Source of the DNA: Vibrio tasmaniensis 1F-187 | GTDB lineage: Bacteria > Pseudomonadota > Gammaproteobacteria > Enterobacterales > Vibrionaceae | Assembly (NCBI RefSeq): GCF_000272405.2 | Contig: NZ_AJZM02000185.1 | Location: forward strand, 1 to 9,690 | Direction: 5' to 3' | Length of the DNA: 9,690 nucleotides | Shown here: positions 1 to 7,957 of the stretch, one piece after another | Numbering within the stretch: position 1 is the first letter of the stretch | Layout of the letters: every line of letters starts with the position of its first letter | Translations under genes and position numbers: made by a program | The notes under the pieces: model-generated | Database searches by the model: none | The model's input: only the letters and a program-made list of their open reading frames with translations | Told to the model about the DNA's origin: nothing

Positions 1-153
1 TTATTTACTACGATTGGTATTATATTGAGCTTCACTCTTTTAGGTAATTCAACCACCTTAGAATTAAGTTATGATGGGGTAGGCTTAGTTTGGACAGTTG
101 AAATCGAATGGATGATTCACAGCAAAAAACGAATGGTAGAAATACAACGGTAA
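1..153 (+). pseudogene. Fragment of a probable acyltransferase 3 (AT3) membrane protein, cut by the window edge
   Basis: Frame 1 is open from the first base to a TAA at 151-153. It encodes a hydrophobic stretch followed by LVWTVEIEW at about residues 33-41. A W-T/S-L/V-x-I/V-E motif after a membrane segment is typical of acyltransferase 3 (OafA/NodX-type) integral membrane enzymes, which normally continue with an aromatic F-Y segment and several more membrane helices. Here the similarity stops at about base 107. The rest is a polar tail ending at 153, inside the following RecX-like gene. I infer a truncated gene whose breakpoint lies next to the RecX-like start. The match rests on one short motif, and chance is possible. 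Another frame stops at 47 and shows nothing recognisable. Confidence 0.35.
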
Positions 154-941
154 GAAAAGCGACGCGAATCGAAAGCGTCATGAACTCTGCGATGTGGCAT
201 TTAACTCAGAGAGATATGACAGAAAGTGAGTTGGTAGCGAAGCTCAAAGTGAAAACCGACAATCAAGAATGGATCGATGAAACGTTGAATACTTTGAAGG
301 GCTTTGGGTATCTCAAGTCTGACCAAGTGTTTGCTGAACAATTCGTAGAACAAGCGTTCTCAGGTGAATTTGGTTCTCGGTATATTGTTGAAAAATTGAA
401 AAAGAAAGGCCTGATGGATTCAGTGATTTCTGATGCTATCCATAAGGTGTCTTTCGAAAAGTCTATTGATGAACAAACTATCTTGATAGACAGAATCAAC
501 CATTACTACACAAGCTTTACCATGAGCCGTGAAAAATTGGTTGCGACGCTGCAAAAGCGTGGCTTTAGCTATCAGCAAGTTAAGGTAGCGATTGACCAGC
601 ACCCACAAGCGCATGAACTGAAGAGTAATATTCAAATTAAGGCAGAGAAAGCCGATTTGGAAAAAGAAGTGCTTAAGTATGCTCGTAAAGGCAAAGGCTT
701 GACTGCTATTCAGCAAGAGCTTAGACAGCGACAAATAGACACGAGCGAACTGCCACAATTGGTCGATCGGTTAATTAACGAAGAGCAACTGGATTTTTAC
801 TCTTCGTGTTTAGAACAGTTGCAGAAGAAGTCTTATGACCTCAACGATCATAAAGAACGCTCTAAGGCTTACGCGATGCTAAGTCGAAAAGGCTTTTCGT
901 CGGATGAAATTAAATTTGCTCTGAGTGAAGGTAACGAGTAG
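108..941 (+). CDS. RecX-like regulatory protein, stand-alone and enlarged
   Basis: The 277-residue product resembles the RecX family, whose classical members (about 150-170 residues) bind RecA and limit its filament extension and activity. RecX proteins are built of repeated three-helix modules. Here I see about five such units, at residues 25-66, 67-113, 122-166, 185-222 and 223-273. Recurring cores of the form 'kL..kGf....i..ai' include KLKKKGLMDSVISDAI and LQKRGFSYQQVKVAI. There is no signal peptide or membrane segment, so it is probably cytosolic. No recA lies in the window, so this is probably a second RecX paralogue rather than the recA-linked gene. Start choice is uncertain. ATG 108 has only a weak ribosome site and overlaps the upstream fragment. 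ATG 180 (Met25) sits just before the first module, also with a weak site. The gene converges on the LuxR-type gene. Family assignment is fairly sure, but binding to RecA is inferred. Confidence 0.8.
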   Translation: MDDSQQKTNGRNTTVRKATRIESVMNSAMWHLTQRDMTESELVAKLKVKTDNQEWIDETLNTLKGFGYLKSDQVFAEQFVEQAFSGEFGSRYIVEKLKKKGLMDSVISDAIHKVSFEKSIDEQTILIDRINHYYTSFTMSREKLVATLQKRGFSYQQVKVAIDQHPQAHELKSNIQIKAEKADLEKEVLKYARKGKGLTAIQQELRQRQIDTSELPQLVDRLINEEQLDFYSSCLEQLQKKSYDLNDHKERSKAYAMLSRKGFSSDEIKFALSEGNE

Positions 942-984
942 CCAGTGTCCTTAAACCAAGAAATATAGAGCTTTCATAAATACA

Positions 985-1013
985 GACCCTTCAGATATAA
1001 ATAGCTGAAGGTC
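985..1013. terminator. Hairpin between convergent genes
   Basis: CCTTCAG at 988-994 pairs perfectly with CTGAAGG at 1005-1011. GA/TC pairs extend the stem at its base around a single bulged C, and the loop is 10 nt. It lies between the stops of the converging RecX-like and LuxR-type genes, where a shared terminator would be expected. Neither strand has a clear T-run after the stem, so intrinsic termination is only a possibility. Confidence 0.35.
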
Positions 1014-1051
1014 ATCGAACACAGAATGATTGACAGGGTTAATAGATTGTT

Positions 1052-1846
1052 TTAACGCGTTGTGTGCAGGTTTTCTGTAATACCTAACCCATTGCGCAAC
1101 GCGAACTGAAGGAGGTCATTGTGGTTGTTCAAATCGAGCAACCCAAGCATTCTGTACTTATGCGATTCTATAGTTCGAGAGCTTAGATGGAGCTGTTCCG
1201 CACACTCTTTTGCACTTAGGCCTTGAGCAATAAGTGCCAACACTTTGGTCTGCTTCTTGGTGAGTAAGAGTAATTTGTCACTGTCATCTTCTAGCCGATT
1301 CTCATTTTGCTTTAATGTTCTGGCTAGTGTTGAGTGCTGCCAATAACAGAGCCAAAGCTCACAGACTAATTTTAAGCGCTGGATGTCTTCGAGATCGAAA
1401 GTGGTATCGTTGTCGTGAAAGTTAGTAAAAGACAGTGCTCCCCAGCGTTGGTTAAAGAGTTGCAAAGGAATGATGCAGTGCCATCGCCCCCCTTCTTTGT
1501 ATAATTGCTTTAATACGTAATTCTGAGTGTTCTCGAGGTCGTCTTTCGAAAACGCGAGATAAGTTTTTTTGGTCTTTAGCAGCTTTAAATAATCAAGATA
1601 GTTGCCACCAATGAGACTCTGTTTATTAACCGGAGGTATGTTCGCTTTCGATACTGAAAAAGTCTTGCCGTCTTCGAGTAAGACCATTGAGTTAGGGTAG
1701 AGTGTTAAACGATCCATCCCAAACCAATCGAGTACGTCAAAGCTCGCTTCTGACCAAGTAGCTTGAAAACACTTAGGATCGCTATTGATGAGAGTCGTTG
1801 ATTGCTTCATCAACAATTGTTCAAAATTTAGGTTAGTAGCCGACAT
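1052..1846 (-). CDS. LuxR-family transcriptional regulator with a GAF-like N-terminal domain
   Basis: The 264-residue protein has a C-terminal LuxR/FixJ helix-turn-helix at about residues 194-250. Its signature is QGLSAKECAEQLHLSSRTIESHKYR in two parts: the GLS..E turn at 209-214 and S-x-x-T-I-x-x-H at 222-229 in the recognition helix. The usual T-x-R-E-x-E-V-L entry to the helices is changed to TKKQTKVL. Residues ~20-165 look like a GAF-type sensor fold, with a strand reading WHCIIPLQLFNQRWGALSF. They do not look like the autoinducer-binding domain of quorum-sensing LuxR proteins or a response-regulator receiver, so the signal is unknown. GAGG lies 6 bases before ATG 1846 and supports the start. 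It is transcribed away from the porin region across a 563-base gap and could control porin expression, but that is inference from position only. Confidence 0.85.
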   Translation of the reverse strand: MSATNLNFEQLLMKQSTTLINSDPKCFQATWSEASFDVLDWFGMDRLTLYPNSMVLLEDGKTFSVSKANIPPVNKQSLIGGNYLDYLKLLKTKKTYLAFSKDDLENTQNYVLKQLYKEGGRWHCIIPLQLFNQRWGALSFTNFHDNDTTFDLEDIQRLKLVCELWLCYWQHSTLARTLKQNENRLEDDSDKLLLLTKKQTKVLALIAQGLSAKECAEQLHLSSRTIESHKYRMLGLLDLNNHNDLLQFALRNGLGITENLHTTR

Positions 1847-1887
1847 ACCTTTCCTCTATCAATATATTCATCAGGTTAATATCCCGA

Positions 1888-1916
1888 AGACTATGCGTTC
1901 GTAAAGCACAGTGCAA
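1888..1916 (-). promoter_or_regulatory. Candidate promoter of the LuxR-type regulator
   Basis: On the minus strand, TTGCAC (1911-1916) and TAGTCT (1888-1893) are separated by 17 bases, about 40 bases upstream of the regulator's ATG. The -35 box is good and the -10 box is only partial. The region is AT-rich, so chance matches are expected. Confidence 0.3.
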
Positions 1917-2066
1917 GATAAGATGTTTACATTTTCGAGAGGTTCTAATTTTCGTTTTTTTATAACTCTTTAATCTAAATGTTAGGATGATAAGCGGTAG
2001 ATCTACTGCATTAATTGAACGGTGTTTTTTAATAAAATCGGGCATTTATACAACCGAGTAAACACT

Positions 2067-2254
2067 GTGATACGTTTTAGAGCCTTACTAATCATTTCAG
2101 TATCGATGCTGCTCTTTTGTCACCCGATGGTTAGCGCGGATGCATCGCCAATGTTTGTGTATTCGCAGTCGAAGCGCTGATGACAGAGAATATTCGCAAT
2201 ATGGATAACAGCACTGATATTGGGTTTACGATTGGGTTGCGCTTCTCAATATAA
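2067..2254 (+). pseudogene. Remnant of an outer-membrane protein gene (both ends kept, middle lost)
   Basis: Reading from GTG 2067 gives a convincing signal peptide: basic start, hydrophobic core LLIISVSMLLF, and a V-S-A cleavage site before DASP. The mature protein stops at TGA 2178-2180 after only about 12 residues. Another frame then continues to TAA 2252-2254 and ends with DIGFTIGLRFSI. That is the alternating hydrophobic pattern of a final beta-strand at the C-terminus of an outer-membrane barrel. A signal peptide and a barrel end in different frames within 190 bases suggest a gene that lost its centre by deletion with a frameshift. A functional 37-residue exported peptide from 2067-2180 is the alternative. 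The ribosome site is weak. The parent family cannot be named. Confidence 0.55.
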
Positions 2255-2409
2255 AAGCAATATCAACATATCATTATGTAATTAAATTCATCGCAACGAT
2301 AAAATTCCAGTAGTTTTACGGTATATCCACAACACAAATTTTTGAACAATAGCGCTACTCCAAAAGGCCGGACTAACAAGGCCGAATCAATATATAGGTA
2401 GTGGTTATT

Positions 2410-3450
2410 ATGAAAAAGACATTAGTAGCACTTGCGATTGCAAGCATTTCAAGTTCAGCTTTCGCGGTAAATACAAGCAGCCAAAACAGCCAAAATGAAG
2501 ACATGTTCGCATTTGATTCAATGCATAAAGATCAATTCTCAGTATCTGGTGCTATGGGTGTTGGCGGTTACTACGACACTGGTTCTAAAGCATTCTACGA
2601 TGACTGGGCTACAGGCCTAACACTTGCAGTAAACTACCGTAACAACCGTATTGTTGGTTACTTCGAAACAGACTTGATGGTGAACTACACAACAGACAAT
2701 AACGTTTCAGCGAATGATTCAGTTAACTACAAGTGGACAAATGGCATCGATACTGGCCCTGCTGCTGATGTAGACAAAGCTTGGCTTGGTTTTGACACTG
2801 GTTTCGGTATCGCTTCATTCGGTTGGGAAAATGATACAGCACTAGATAAAGTTGACGGTGCTGGTGATAACACTTACGAGTTTGGCGCTTCTGCTGGTGA
2901 TGCTTCTGACGGCTTCAATGTTGTTAAGTTCCAGGGTGCAACAAGCGGTATCGCTTACGGTATCTCTTACTTCGAAACGAAAGATTCTCGTAACAATGAT
3001 AAGTTCGACAAAGGTGTGAACGGCTACATCGGTCTAGAGCAAGAAGTATTCAACCTATACGCAGGTTACGAAAACCGTGATTACGAAGCTAATTACGAAG
3101 TTTACACGGTAACTGGTAACGTAAAAATTGGTGACCTAACACTAGGTATGAACTCTTGGATTGATGACGCAGATTCTGAGAAAGACACGGGTTACTACGT
3201 TTCAGGTGGTTACGCGGTTTCTGAAGACCTAACAATTGCAGCTGGTTACGCCTCTAACAGCAATGAACTTGATGGCCAAGCGGACGTAGATGCTTCTTAC
3301 ATCAACATCGCGGCAATGTACCGTATTGCAGACAACGCTGACATGGGTATTGATATCAAACAAGATATTGATGGTGCACGCATGGGTTCAACTAGCGCAC
3401 AGTACGACGAAGAAACACACGTATTCGCAGCAGCTTACTACTACTTCTAA
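2410..3450 (+). CDS. Gram-negative porin, outer-membrane beta-barrel
   Basis: The 346-residue product is a general diffusion porin of the type common in Vibrio. It should form a water-filled channel in the outer membrane, probably as a trimer (known for the family). The signal peptide is MKKTLVALAIASISSSAFA with cleavage after A19. The mature part is rich in short amphipathic strands with Gly/Tyr/Asp turns and carries acidic loops. It ends in YYYF, where the terminal Phe is the usual barrel-assembly signal. An in-frame GTG at 2401 would add three residues before the signal peptide. I prefer ATG 2410, with AGG 11 bases upstream. Codon use is strongly biased (GGT, GCT, AAC, TAC), as expected for a very abundant protein. 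Which named Vibrio porin it corresponds to cannot be decided by eye, and its regulation is not evident. Confidence 0.9.
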   Translation: MKKTLVALAIASISSSAFAVNTSSQNSQNEDMFAFDSMHKDQFSVSGAMGVGGYYDTGSKAFYDDWATGLTLAVNYRNNRIVGYFETDLMVNYTTDNNVSANDSVNYKWTNGIDTGPAADVDKAWLGFDTGFGIASFGWENDTALDKVDGAGDNTYEFGASAGDASDGFNVVKFQGATSGIAYGISYFETKDSRNNDKFDKGVNGYIGLEQEVFNLYAGYENRDYEANYEVYTVTGNVKIGDLTLGMNSWIDDADSEKDTGYYVSGGYAVSEDLTIAAGYASNSNELDGQADVDASYINIAAMYRIADNADMGIDIKQDIDGARMGSTSAQYDEETHVFAAAYYYF

Positions 3451-3474
3451 GCTCTTAATAGCTTTGAGAGCTTA
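3448..3474 (+). terminator. Hairpin directly after the porin stop
   Basis: TAAGCTCT (3448-3455, including the porin stop codon) pairs with AGAGCTTA (3467-3474) around an 11-nt loop. The position fits a terminator or an mRNA-stabilising 3' hairpin. The following bases lack a real T-run, so termination would be leaky and could allow read-through into the downstream small gene. Confidence 0.4.
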
Positions 3475-3495
3475 AGAACTTTAAATCTGATTGCT

Positions 3496-3527
3496 ATGGT
3501 GTGTCGCATGCCCGGTCGTTACACCAT
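3496..3527. repeat. Inverted repeat in the porin-orphan gap
   Basis: ATGGTGT (3496-3502) and ACACCAT (3521-3527) form a perfect 7-bp stem with an 18-nt loop. It lies about 90 bases before the next gene's start. It could be an operator or an RNA hairpin, and no T-run follows. Confidence 0.3.
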
Positions 3528-3614
3528 GTTCTCTTCGTTTTGCCGTTTAAGTATCCAACCGATATGTGGTTTGGCACTCAGTGTTATGAGTGGAATGATA
3601 ATCTGGAGAATGTA

Positions 3615-3926
3615 ATGGTTAAGAGCATTACTGCCAAGGGTGTTATTTACGGAAATGACACTCTGTTTACATGTAAACCGAATCGAAATGGATTATTTGA
3701 ATTGGCGCGTAAACATGGAAGAGTTGCAGGTACTCGCCCGCAAGATCTCAAGAACAAGGTTTATGCTGAATCTCTTGATGAAGCTTGGAATTTACTCAAA
3801 ACAGAAAAGTTTTATATTGTTTTGACAGGGCAGATATGTGGTATTCATAGGAAATCACTAAGAAGCCTTGATTCTGTCGACATTATTTTTGATGTTCAAT
3901 CTCGTTTAAATTGTGTCACTGTGTAG
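3615..3926 (+). CDS. Hypothetical 103-residue protein, family not recognised
   Basis: I chose ATG 3615 because GGAG lies 6 bases upstream. An open in-frame extension to GTG 3501 has no ribosome site and a poor-looking sequence. The product is soluble-looking and basic in its middle, with no signal peptide or membrane helix. Visible landmarks are ITAKGVIYGNDTLFTC (residues 5-20), ARKHGRVAGTRPQDL (31-45), a helix with SLDEAWNLL (53-61), a beta-strand FYIVLTG (66-72) and three scattered cysteines (C20, C75, C100). The alternating strand/helix layout suggests a small alpha/beta fold, but I cannot assign a function. It follows the porin by 164 bases on the same strand and is closed by a strong terminator, so it may be transcribed alone or by read-through from the porin. 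Confidence 0.7.
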   Translation: MVKSITAKGVIYGNDTLFTCKPNRNGLFELARKHGRVAGTRPQDLKNKVYAESLDEAWNLLKTEKFYIVLTGQICGIHRKSLRSLDSVDIIFDVQSRLNCVTV

Positions 3927-3942
3927 GGTCGATGCTGTAAAT

Positions 3943-3973
3943 AAAAAGGACGATTAAATATCGTCCTTTTTTT
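3943..3973. terminator. Strong bidirectional Rho-independent terminator
   Basis: AAAAAGGACGAT (3943-3954) pairs with ATCGTCCTTTTT (3960-3971) around a 5-nt loop. A run of seven Ts (3967-3973) follows on the plus strand and five on the minus strand. It lies between the converging 103-residue gene and the M3 oligopeptidase and can end both transcripts. Confidence 0.9.
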
Positions 3974-4020
3974 CGTTTGAGTTTTTTGGTTCAACCTTGC
4001 TTACAGATGCTCAGCACCCG

Positions 4021-5868
4021 CTATCGGCCGTATTGCCCAACGATAAAGTGTTCAAACTCATCACACATTTGAGAATTTGATTTGTCGTTATTCGCTAATT
4101 CAGTTGCTCCATCGACGATCGATATCTTCGCATTCAAATCAGCGACTGGTGCTCGCTCTCTTGTCGACAGCTGTTTGATTTTTTGATCTTCAATAGCCCA
4201 AGCTTCTTCTGGCGATAAGTTGCACTCGTCAGCGAGGTACTTGGCATTAAAACCTTCCCCAGTCAGGCTTTCGATTGTCCCATTATGATTCACGCTATTT
4301 CCTTGGTGCCAATAGTGCTTAGCTAACAAAGGGCCGATCTCCGGGTTATCCGTTAAGTAACCAAACTTATCGGTGAAATATGCACGAGTTTGATACACGG
4401 CCATATGAGCTAATAAGTAACCCTGATATGCGCAAGAGGCTTCATCCGACAATAGATGAGGGATCGCCATTAATGGGCGAGGGCTACAAGCCAATCCCAG
4501 AATCGATTTCTCGCTGCTACGAGCAAGATCAGTGATTTTTTCAGGAGTGAGGTCTTCATCCGCCAATTCGTAAAGTGCTCGTTCGAAATAAGGAACAACA
4601 AGAATGCTTCGTTCTTGGTAGGCTCTGAACGGTTGTTTGTTATCGATGATGGCTTTGATTAGCTCATCAGGTACTGCTTGGCCTTCTGAATCCAGGGCAT
4701 ACTGTTTTAGCCAATCGGCGTCATTCAATAAGCTGTCACAGAACATGGATTGAGTTTCGGCATAAGCCATCGATGTTGGTGCAAATTCTTGAGAGAAACA
4801 AGGCGCATTCATTTTAACATTAGCGAAATGCGCAGCGTGGCCGCCCTCGTGAAATAGTGTGTTGATACCATCATAGCCGCTGCCGATTTGGTCGGGCTTG
4901 GCGTTGCTCGTGAAGTTAACTTGAGCCGATACCCATTTGTCTTGATCGTAGAAAGAAGGAACTGGTCCATGACAGAAACCGTTTGGATACTTTCCTTTAC
5001 GATCAAGCAAATCTAATTTCAATGTTGCTTGTGAGTATTCGATATTAAGACGACCAAAAGACTCAACCCAGCGTCTCAGTGATTTTGAGAAGGGAACATA
5101 AGGGTCTAAGTCATTCATAACGTCACCAGCAAAAGAGTAGGTGAAATTATGGGCTTCTAGAGCGCTCTGACCTTTTTTCTGAGTTAAGCTCTCTAGGCTT
5201 TGCTGATGGCTATCTCGCGTGCGAACTTCAAAGTCATCCAGAATTGTAAACAGTTGCTCAGTTGTCATCTGCTCGGTTTTAACGACGGAATAATCAAAAA
5301 AGGTTTTGAAACCCAGCGATTGAGCAAACTGGTTGCGTTTTTTGATGAGTTCAATGAAGCCGTTAGCCAGCAGCCACTGCTCTAAACCTAATAGTGTTTG
5401 GTGAGCTGAAAGCCTAACTTTTTCATTACTATTGGTTCTTATTGTTGAACCTAGAACCGGTAACGACCCTTCAGTGTCGTCGCCCGCTTCATTCACGTAA
5501 GTCATTACATGATTCTGTTTTTTCTCAAACAGTTCAGCCTCAAACTTTATGAGTTCGGCTTTAAGCTTCTGTGATTGCTCAGACTCAATAGCGTGAGATC
5601 TAAAGGTCGCTAACCAACCATTCAAGCCTGTTAGCGTGCTCTCTTTTTCTTGAGGGTCTTGAATTTCTTCGATAGTAGCTAGCTGCGTTTCGATAGCAGC
5701 AATTTGCTCGGCAGAGCTAAGAAATTCAGTCCATTGGGTCTGCGCGAGTGTCGAGCCATCATGGTCGTCACTGATCCCCATATAAGTATCCCAAAAGAAG
5801 TCTTCTTTCGCTTTATGAGTCGCAAGATACTTTTGGTTCAATTGGTTGAGATAGTTCGTTGCAGTCAT
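4021..5868 (-). CDS. M3-family zinc oligopeptidase (oligoendopeptidase)
   Basis: The 615-residue enzyme belongs to metallopeptidase family M3 (thimet oligopeptidase, oligopeptidase A and PepF relatives), cytosolic enzymes that cut short peptides. The zinc site is visible: HEGGH at residues 340-344 (H340 and H344 as ligands, E341 as catalytic base), and E371 in AYAETQSMF as the third ligand. The N-terminal two-fifths is helical and charged, as in other M3 enzymes. The substrate-side helices with the H-x-x-G-N-S region (H521-S525) are present, so the enzyme looks intact. The reading frame is open for 72 more codons upstream, but ATG 5868 is preferred. AAGGA lies 6 bases before it, and the extension crosses the promoter region and looks non-coding. 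There is no signal peptide. It is divergent from the exported serine-tract protein and convergent with the 103-residue gene. The exact subfamily and the peptides it cuts are not known. Confidence 0.9.
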   Translation of the reverse strand: MTATNYLNQLNQKYLATHKAKEDFFWDTYMGISDDHDGSTLAQTQWTEFLSSAEQIAAIETQLATIEEIQDPQEKESTLTGLNGWLATFRSHAIESEQSQKLKAELIKFEAELFEKKQNHVMTYVNEAGDDTEGSLPVLGSTIRTNSNEKVRLSAHQTLLGLEQWLLANGFIELIKKRNQFAQSLGFKTFFDYSVVKTEQMTTEQLFTILDDFEVRTRDSHQQSLESLTQKKGQSALEAHNFTYSFAGDVMNDLDPYVPFSKSLRRWVESFGRLNIEYSQATLKLDLLDRKGKYPNGFCHGPVPSFYDQDKWVSAQVNFTSNAKPDQIGSGYDGINTLFHEGGHAAHFANVKMNAPCFSQEFAPTSMAYAETQSMFCDSLLNDADWLKQYALDSEGQAVPDELIKAIIDNKQPFRAYQERSILVVPYFERALYELADEDLTPEKITDLARSSEKSILGLACSPRPLMAIPHLLSDEASCAYQGYLLAHMAVYQTRAYFTDKFGYLTDNPEIGPLLAKHYWHQGNSVNHNGTIESLTGEGFNAKYLADECNLSPEEAWAIEDQKIKQLSTRERAPVADLNAKISIVDGATELANNDKSNSQMCDEFEHFIVGQYGR

Positions 5869-5942
5869 GGACGTTCCTTGTAAATTATTCATTAATTTCA
5901 ACATTATGACACATTCATGGGGTGTATTGTGTGACGACAGAT

Positions 5943-5972
5943 ATAACAGAGTGCAACTCTTCTTAGTATCAA
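5943..5972 (-). promoter_or_regulatory. Candidate promoter of the oligopeptidase gene
   Basis: On the minus strand, TTGATA (5967-5972) and TGTTAT (5943-5948) are separated by 18 bases. They lie about 75 bases before the chosen ATG 5868. A CATAAT nearer the gene is another possible -10. The placement supports starting the gene at 5868 rather than at the upstream open frame. Confidence 0.35.
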
Positions 5973-6049
5973 GTTTGTTAATCTTATCTTTGAGCAATAT
6001 TTTTAGTTTTATAGATGTAAATCGAGCAGTTGTTTGTTGATTGGTCACG

Positions 6050-6055
6050 TATAAT
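6050..6055 (+). promoter_or_regulatory. Consensus -10 box for the exported serine-tract protein
   Basis: A perfect TATAAT would place the transcript start near 6062, giving a leader of about 28 bases. At 17 bases upstream the -35 is only CAGTTG (6027-6032). TTGTTT at 6030 is a better hexamer but only 14 bases away. The weak -35 suggests help from an activator or modest expression. Confidence 0.5.
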
Positions 6056-6089
6056 GCACGCTCCATACCGCGTGAAATAAGCACAAATA

Positions 6090-6683
6090 ATGAGAACTCT
6101 TCCTAGCTTAATCCTACCTTTGTTATTGACTCTGAATACCCTTTCATTTTCTGCGCAGGCGAGTGAAAGCTGGTGGTTGCGAACGGTATTCAATAGCAAC
6201 CCAACTCAACCGAGTTCTCAAAACTATATTAACGATATCGATCTTATGGATTGTGGCGAAGTTGAAGGCACTCTGTTGTGCAGTGACTTAACCCAATATT
6301 ATGATTTGGATGTTTATGTTGAACTGGAGTTGGGTGACTCAAGTGTCGAAGTGGTTCGCTTAAATCTGCCATATTCGAACCTAAGTTACACAAAGCTTCA
6401 GGCGTACCTTCGCCAAGATGGCTTTACTATCAGCTCAATTCGCATTGGAGAGGATGAGTTTGATGTCGTCGCTCAACTTGAACAAGCAAAACGTGAGGGA
6501 GTTGGTTACAACAAGGTAGATAAACAACTCGTCGAATTTATCAATGCACCACATCATTCCTCTGAGCAAATGAGTGTATGGAATGTGCCTAGCTCTTCTT
6601 CATCTTCTTCTCGTTCTTCAGCTCCTTGGATTCAGTTACATAGTGATGGCGACAACTTAACGGTTGAACTAAATCGTCTTTAA
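6090..6683 (+). CDS. Exported hypothetical protein with a serine tract
   Basis: The 197-residue protein begins with a clear signal peptide: R2, hydrophobic core LILPLLLTLNTL, and cleavage after A-Q-A at residue 24. There is no lipobox cysteine, so it is probably periplasmic. Two cysteines, C55 and C64, sit nine residues apart and could form a disulfide. Residues ~70-125 look like beta-strands rich in Leu/Val/Asp, including a segment that reads like a small folded domain (LQAYLRQDGFTISSIRIG). Residues 168-177 are a serine-rich low-complexity stretch encoded largely by TCT/TCA codons, followed by a short polar tail. I do not recognise the family. The ribosome site before ATG is poor. It is divergent from the M3 peptidase across about 220 bases, and I infer no functional link from that. 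Confidence 0.75.
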   Translation: MRTLPSLILPLLLTLNTLSFSAQASESWWLRTVFNSNPTQPSSQNYINDIDLMDCGEVEGTLLCSDLTQYYDLDVYVELELGDSSVEVVRLNLPYSNLSYTKLQAYLRQDGFTISSIRIGEDEFDVVAQLEQAKREGVGYNKVDKQLVEFINAPHHSSEQMSVWNVPSSSSSSSRSSAPWIQLHSDGDNLTVELNRL

Positions 6684-6842
6684 TTGCTCAAATTTATAGA
6701 TGGTTTCGTCATTCATCAGAGTAAACAAGCCTTTCAGGAGAACGGCTCACGGGCAGACAGCAAGTTATAATTCATTTAAGTGTTCGTTTTTCTGTGGCTC
6801 TCACATTTTTAGTAAGCGTTTACCTTTGCCATTTGTTATACG

Positions 6843-6871
6843 TTGAGCCTTCGGTAAAACGAGCTTAGGAT
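6843..6871 (+). promoter_or_regulatory. Candidate promoter of the aldo/keto reductase gene
   Basis: TTGAGC (6843-6848) and TAGGAT (6866-6871) are spaced by 17 bases. They precede the gene by about 30 bases, leaving room for the AAGGAG site. The rest of the 217-base gap after the serine-tract gene shows no terminator and no further gene. Confidence 0.4.
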
Positions 6872-6900
6872 ACGTTCAGTATTGATAAAGGAGACAACCC

Positions 6901-7809
<909 letters not shown>

Positions 7810-7830
7810 AAAGCAATTCGTATAGAAGTC

Positions 7831-7858
7831 AAAGCCAGCTAACAAAGCTGGCTTTTTT
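7831..7858 (+). terminator. Rho-independent terminator after ydhF
   Basis: AAAGCCAGCT (7831-7840) pairs with AGCTGGCTTT (7846-7855) around the loop AACAA, followed by a T-run ending at 7858. It separates ydhF from dbpA. Confidence 0.9.
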
Positions 7859-7897
7859 GTGTTCGCCTAACCTATTTCTTCAAAACTGTGATTAAAG

Positions 7898-7925
7898 TGG
7901 AATAATTTTCAAAAACACTCATAAT
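7898..7925 (+). promoter_or_regulatory. Candidate promoter of dbpA
   Basis: CATAAT (7920-7925) is a good -10 box. The best -35 is TGGAAT (7898-7903), 16 bases upstream and weak. Transcription would start near 7932, leaving a short leader of about 25 bases before the TTG codon. Confidence 0.3.
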
Positions 7926-7957
7926 GCACTCTGTTTTTCACCAGTTGGATATTTCCA

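Larger units (their letters stand above)
1847..2409. other. 563-base intergenic region between the regulator and the porin
   Basis: This AT-rich gap holds the candidate regulator promoter (1888-1916), the decayed outer-membrane protein gene (2067-2254) and about 155 bases of porin leader. In the leader I see no convincing -35/-10 pair; TAAAAT near 2300 is a weak -10 candidate. Two GGCC tetramers at about 2367 and 2382 could form only a 4-bp stem. A minus-strand reading frame at 1833-2045 is open but has no ribosome site and a basic, low-information product, so it is not called a gene. Confidence 0.6.

Noticed and set aside
1833..2045. 70-codon open frame on the minus strand overlapping the start of the LuxR-type gene
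   Set aside because: No ribosome site, basic low-information product, overlaps the regulator's own ribosome site and candidate promoter.
3501..3614. GTG-started N-terminal extension of the 103-residue gene
   Set aside because: No Shine-Dalgarno before the GTG, while ATG 3615 has GGAG at the right distance. The extension also overlaps an inverted repeat.
5869..6084. 72-codon N-terminal extension of the oligopeptidase
   Set aside because: It crosses the intergenic promoter region and is not typical of M3 enzymes. ATG 5868 has a good ribosome site.
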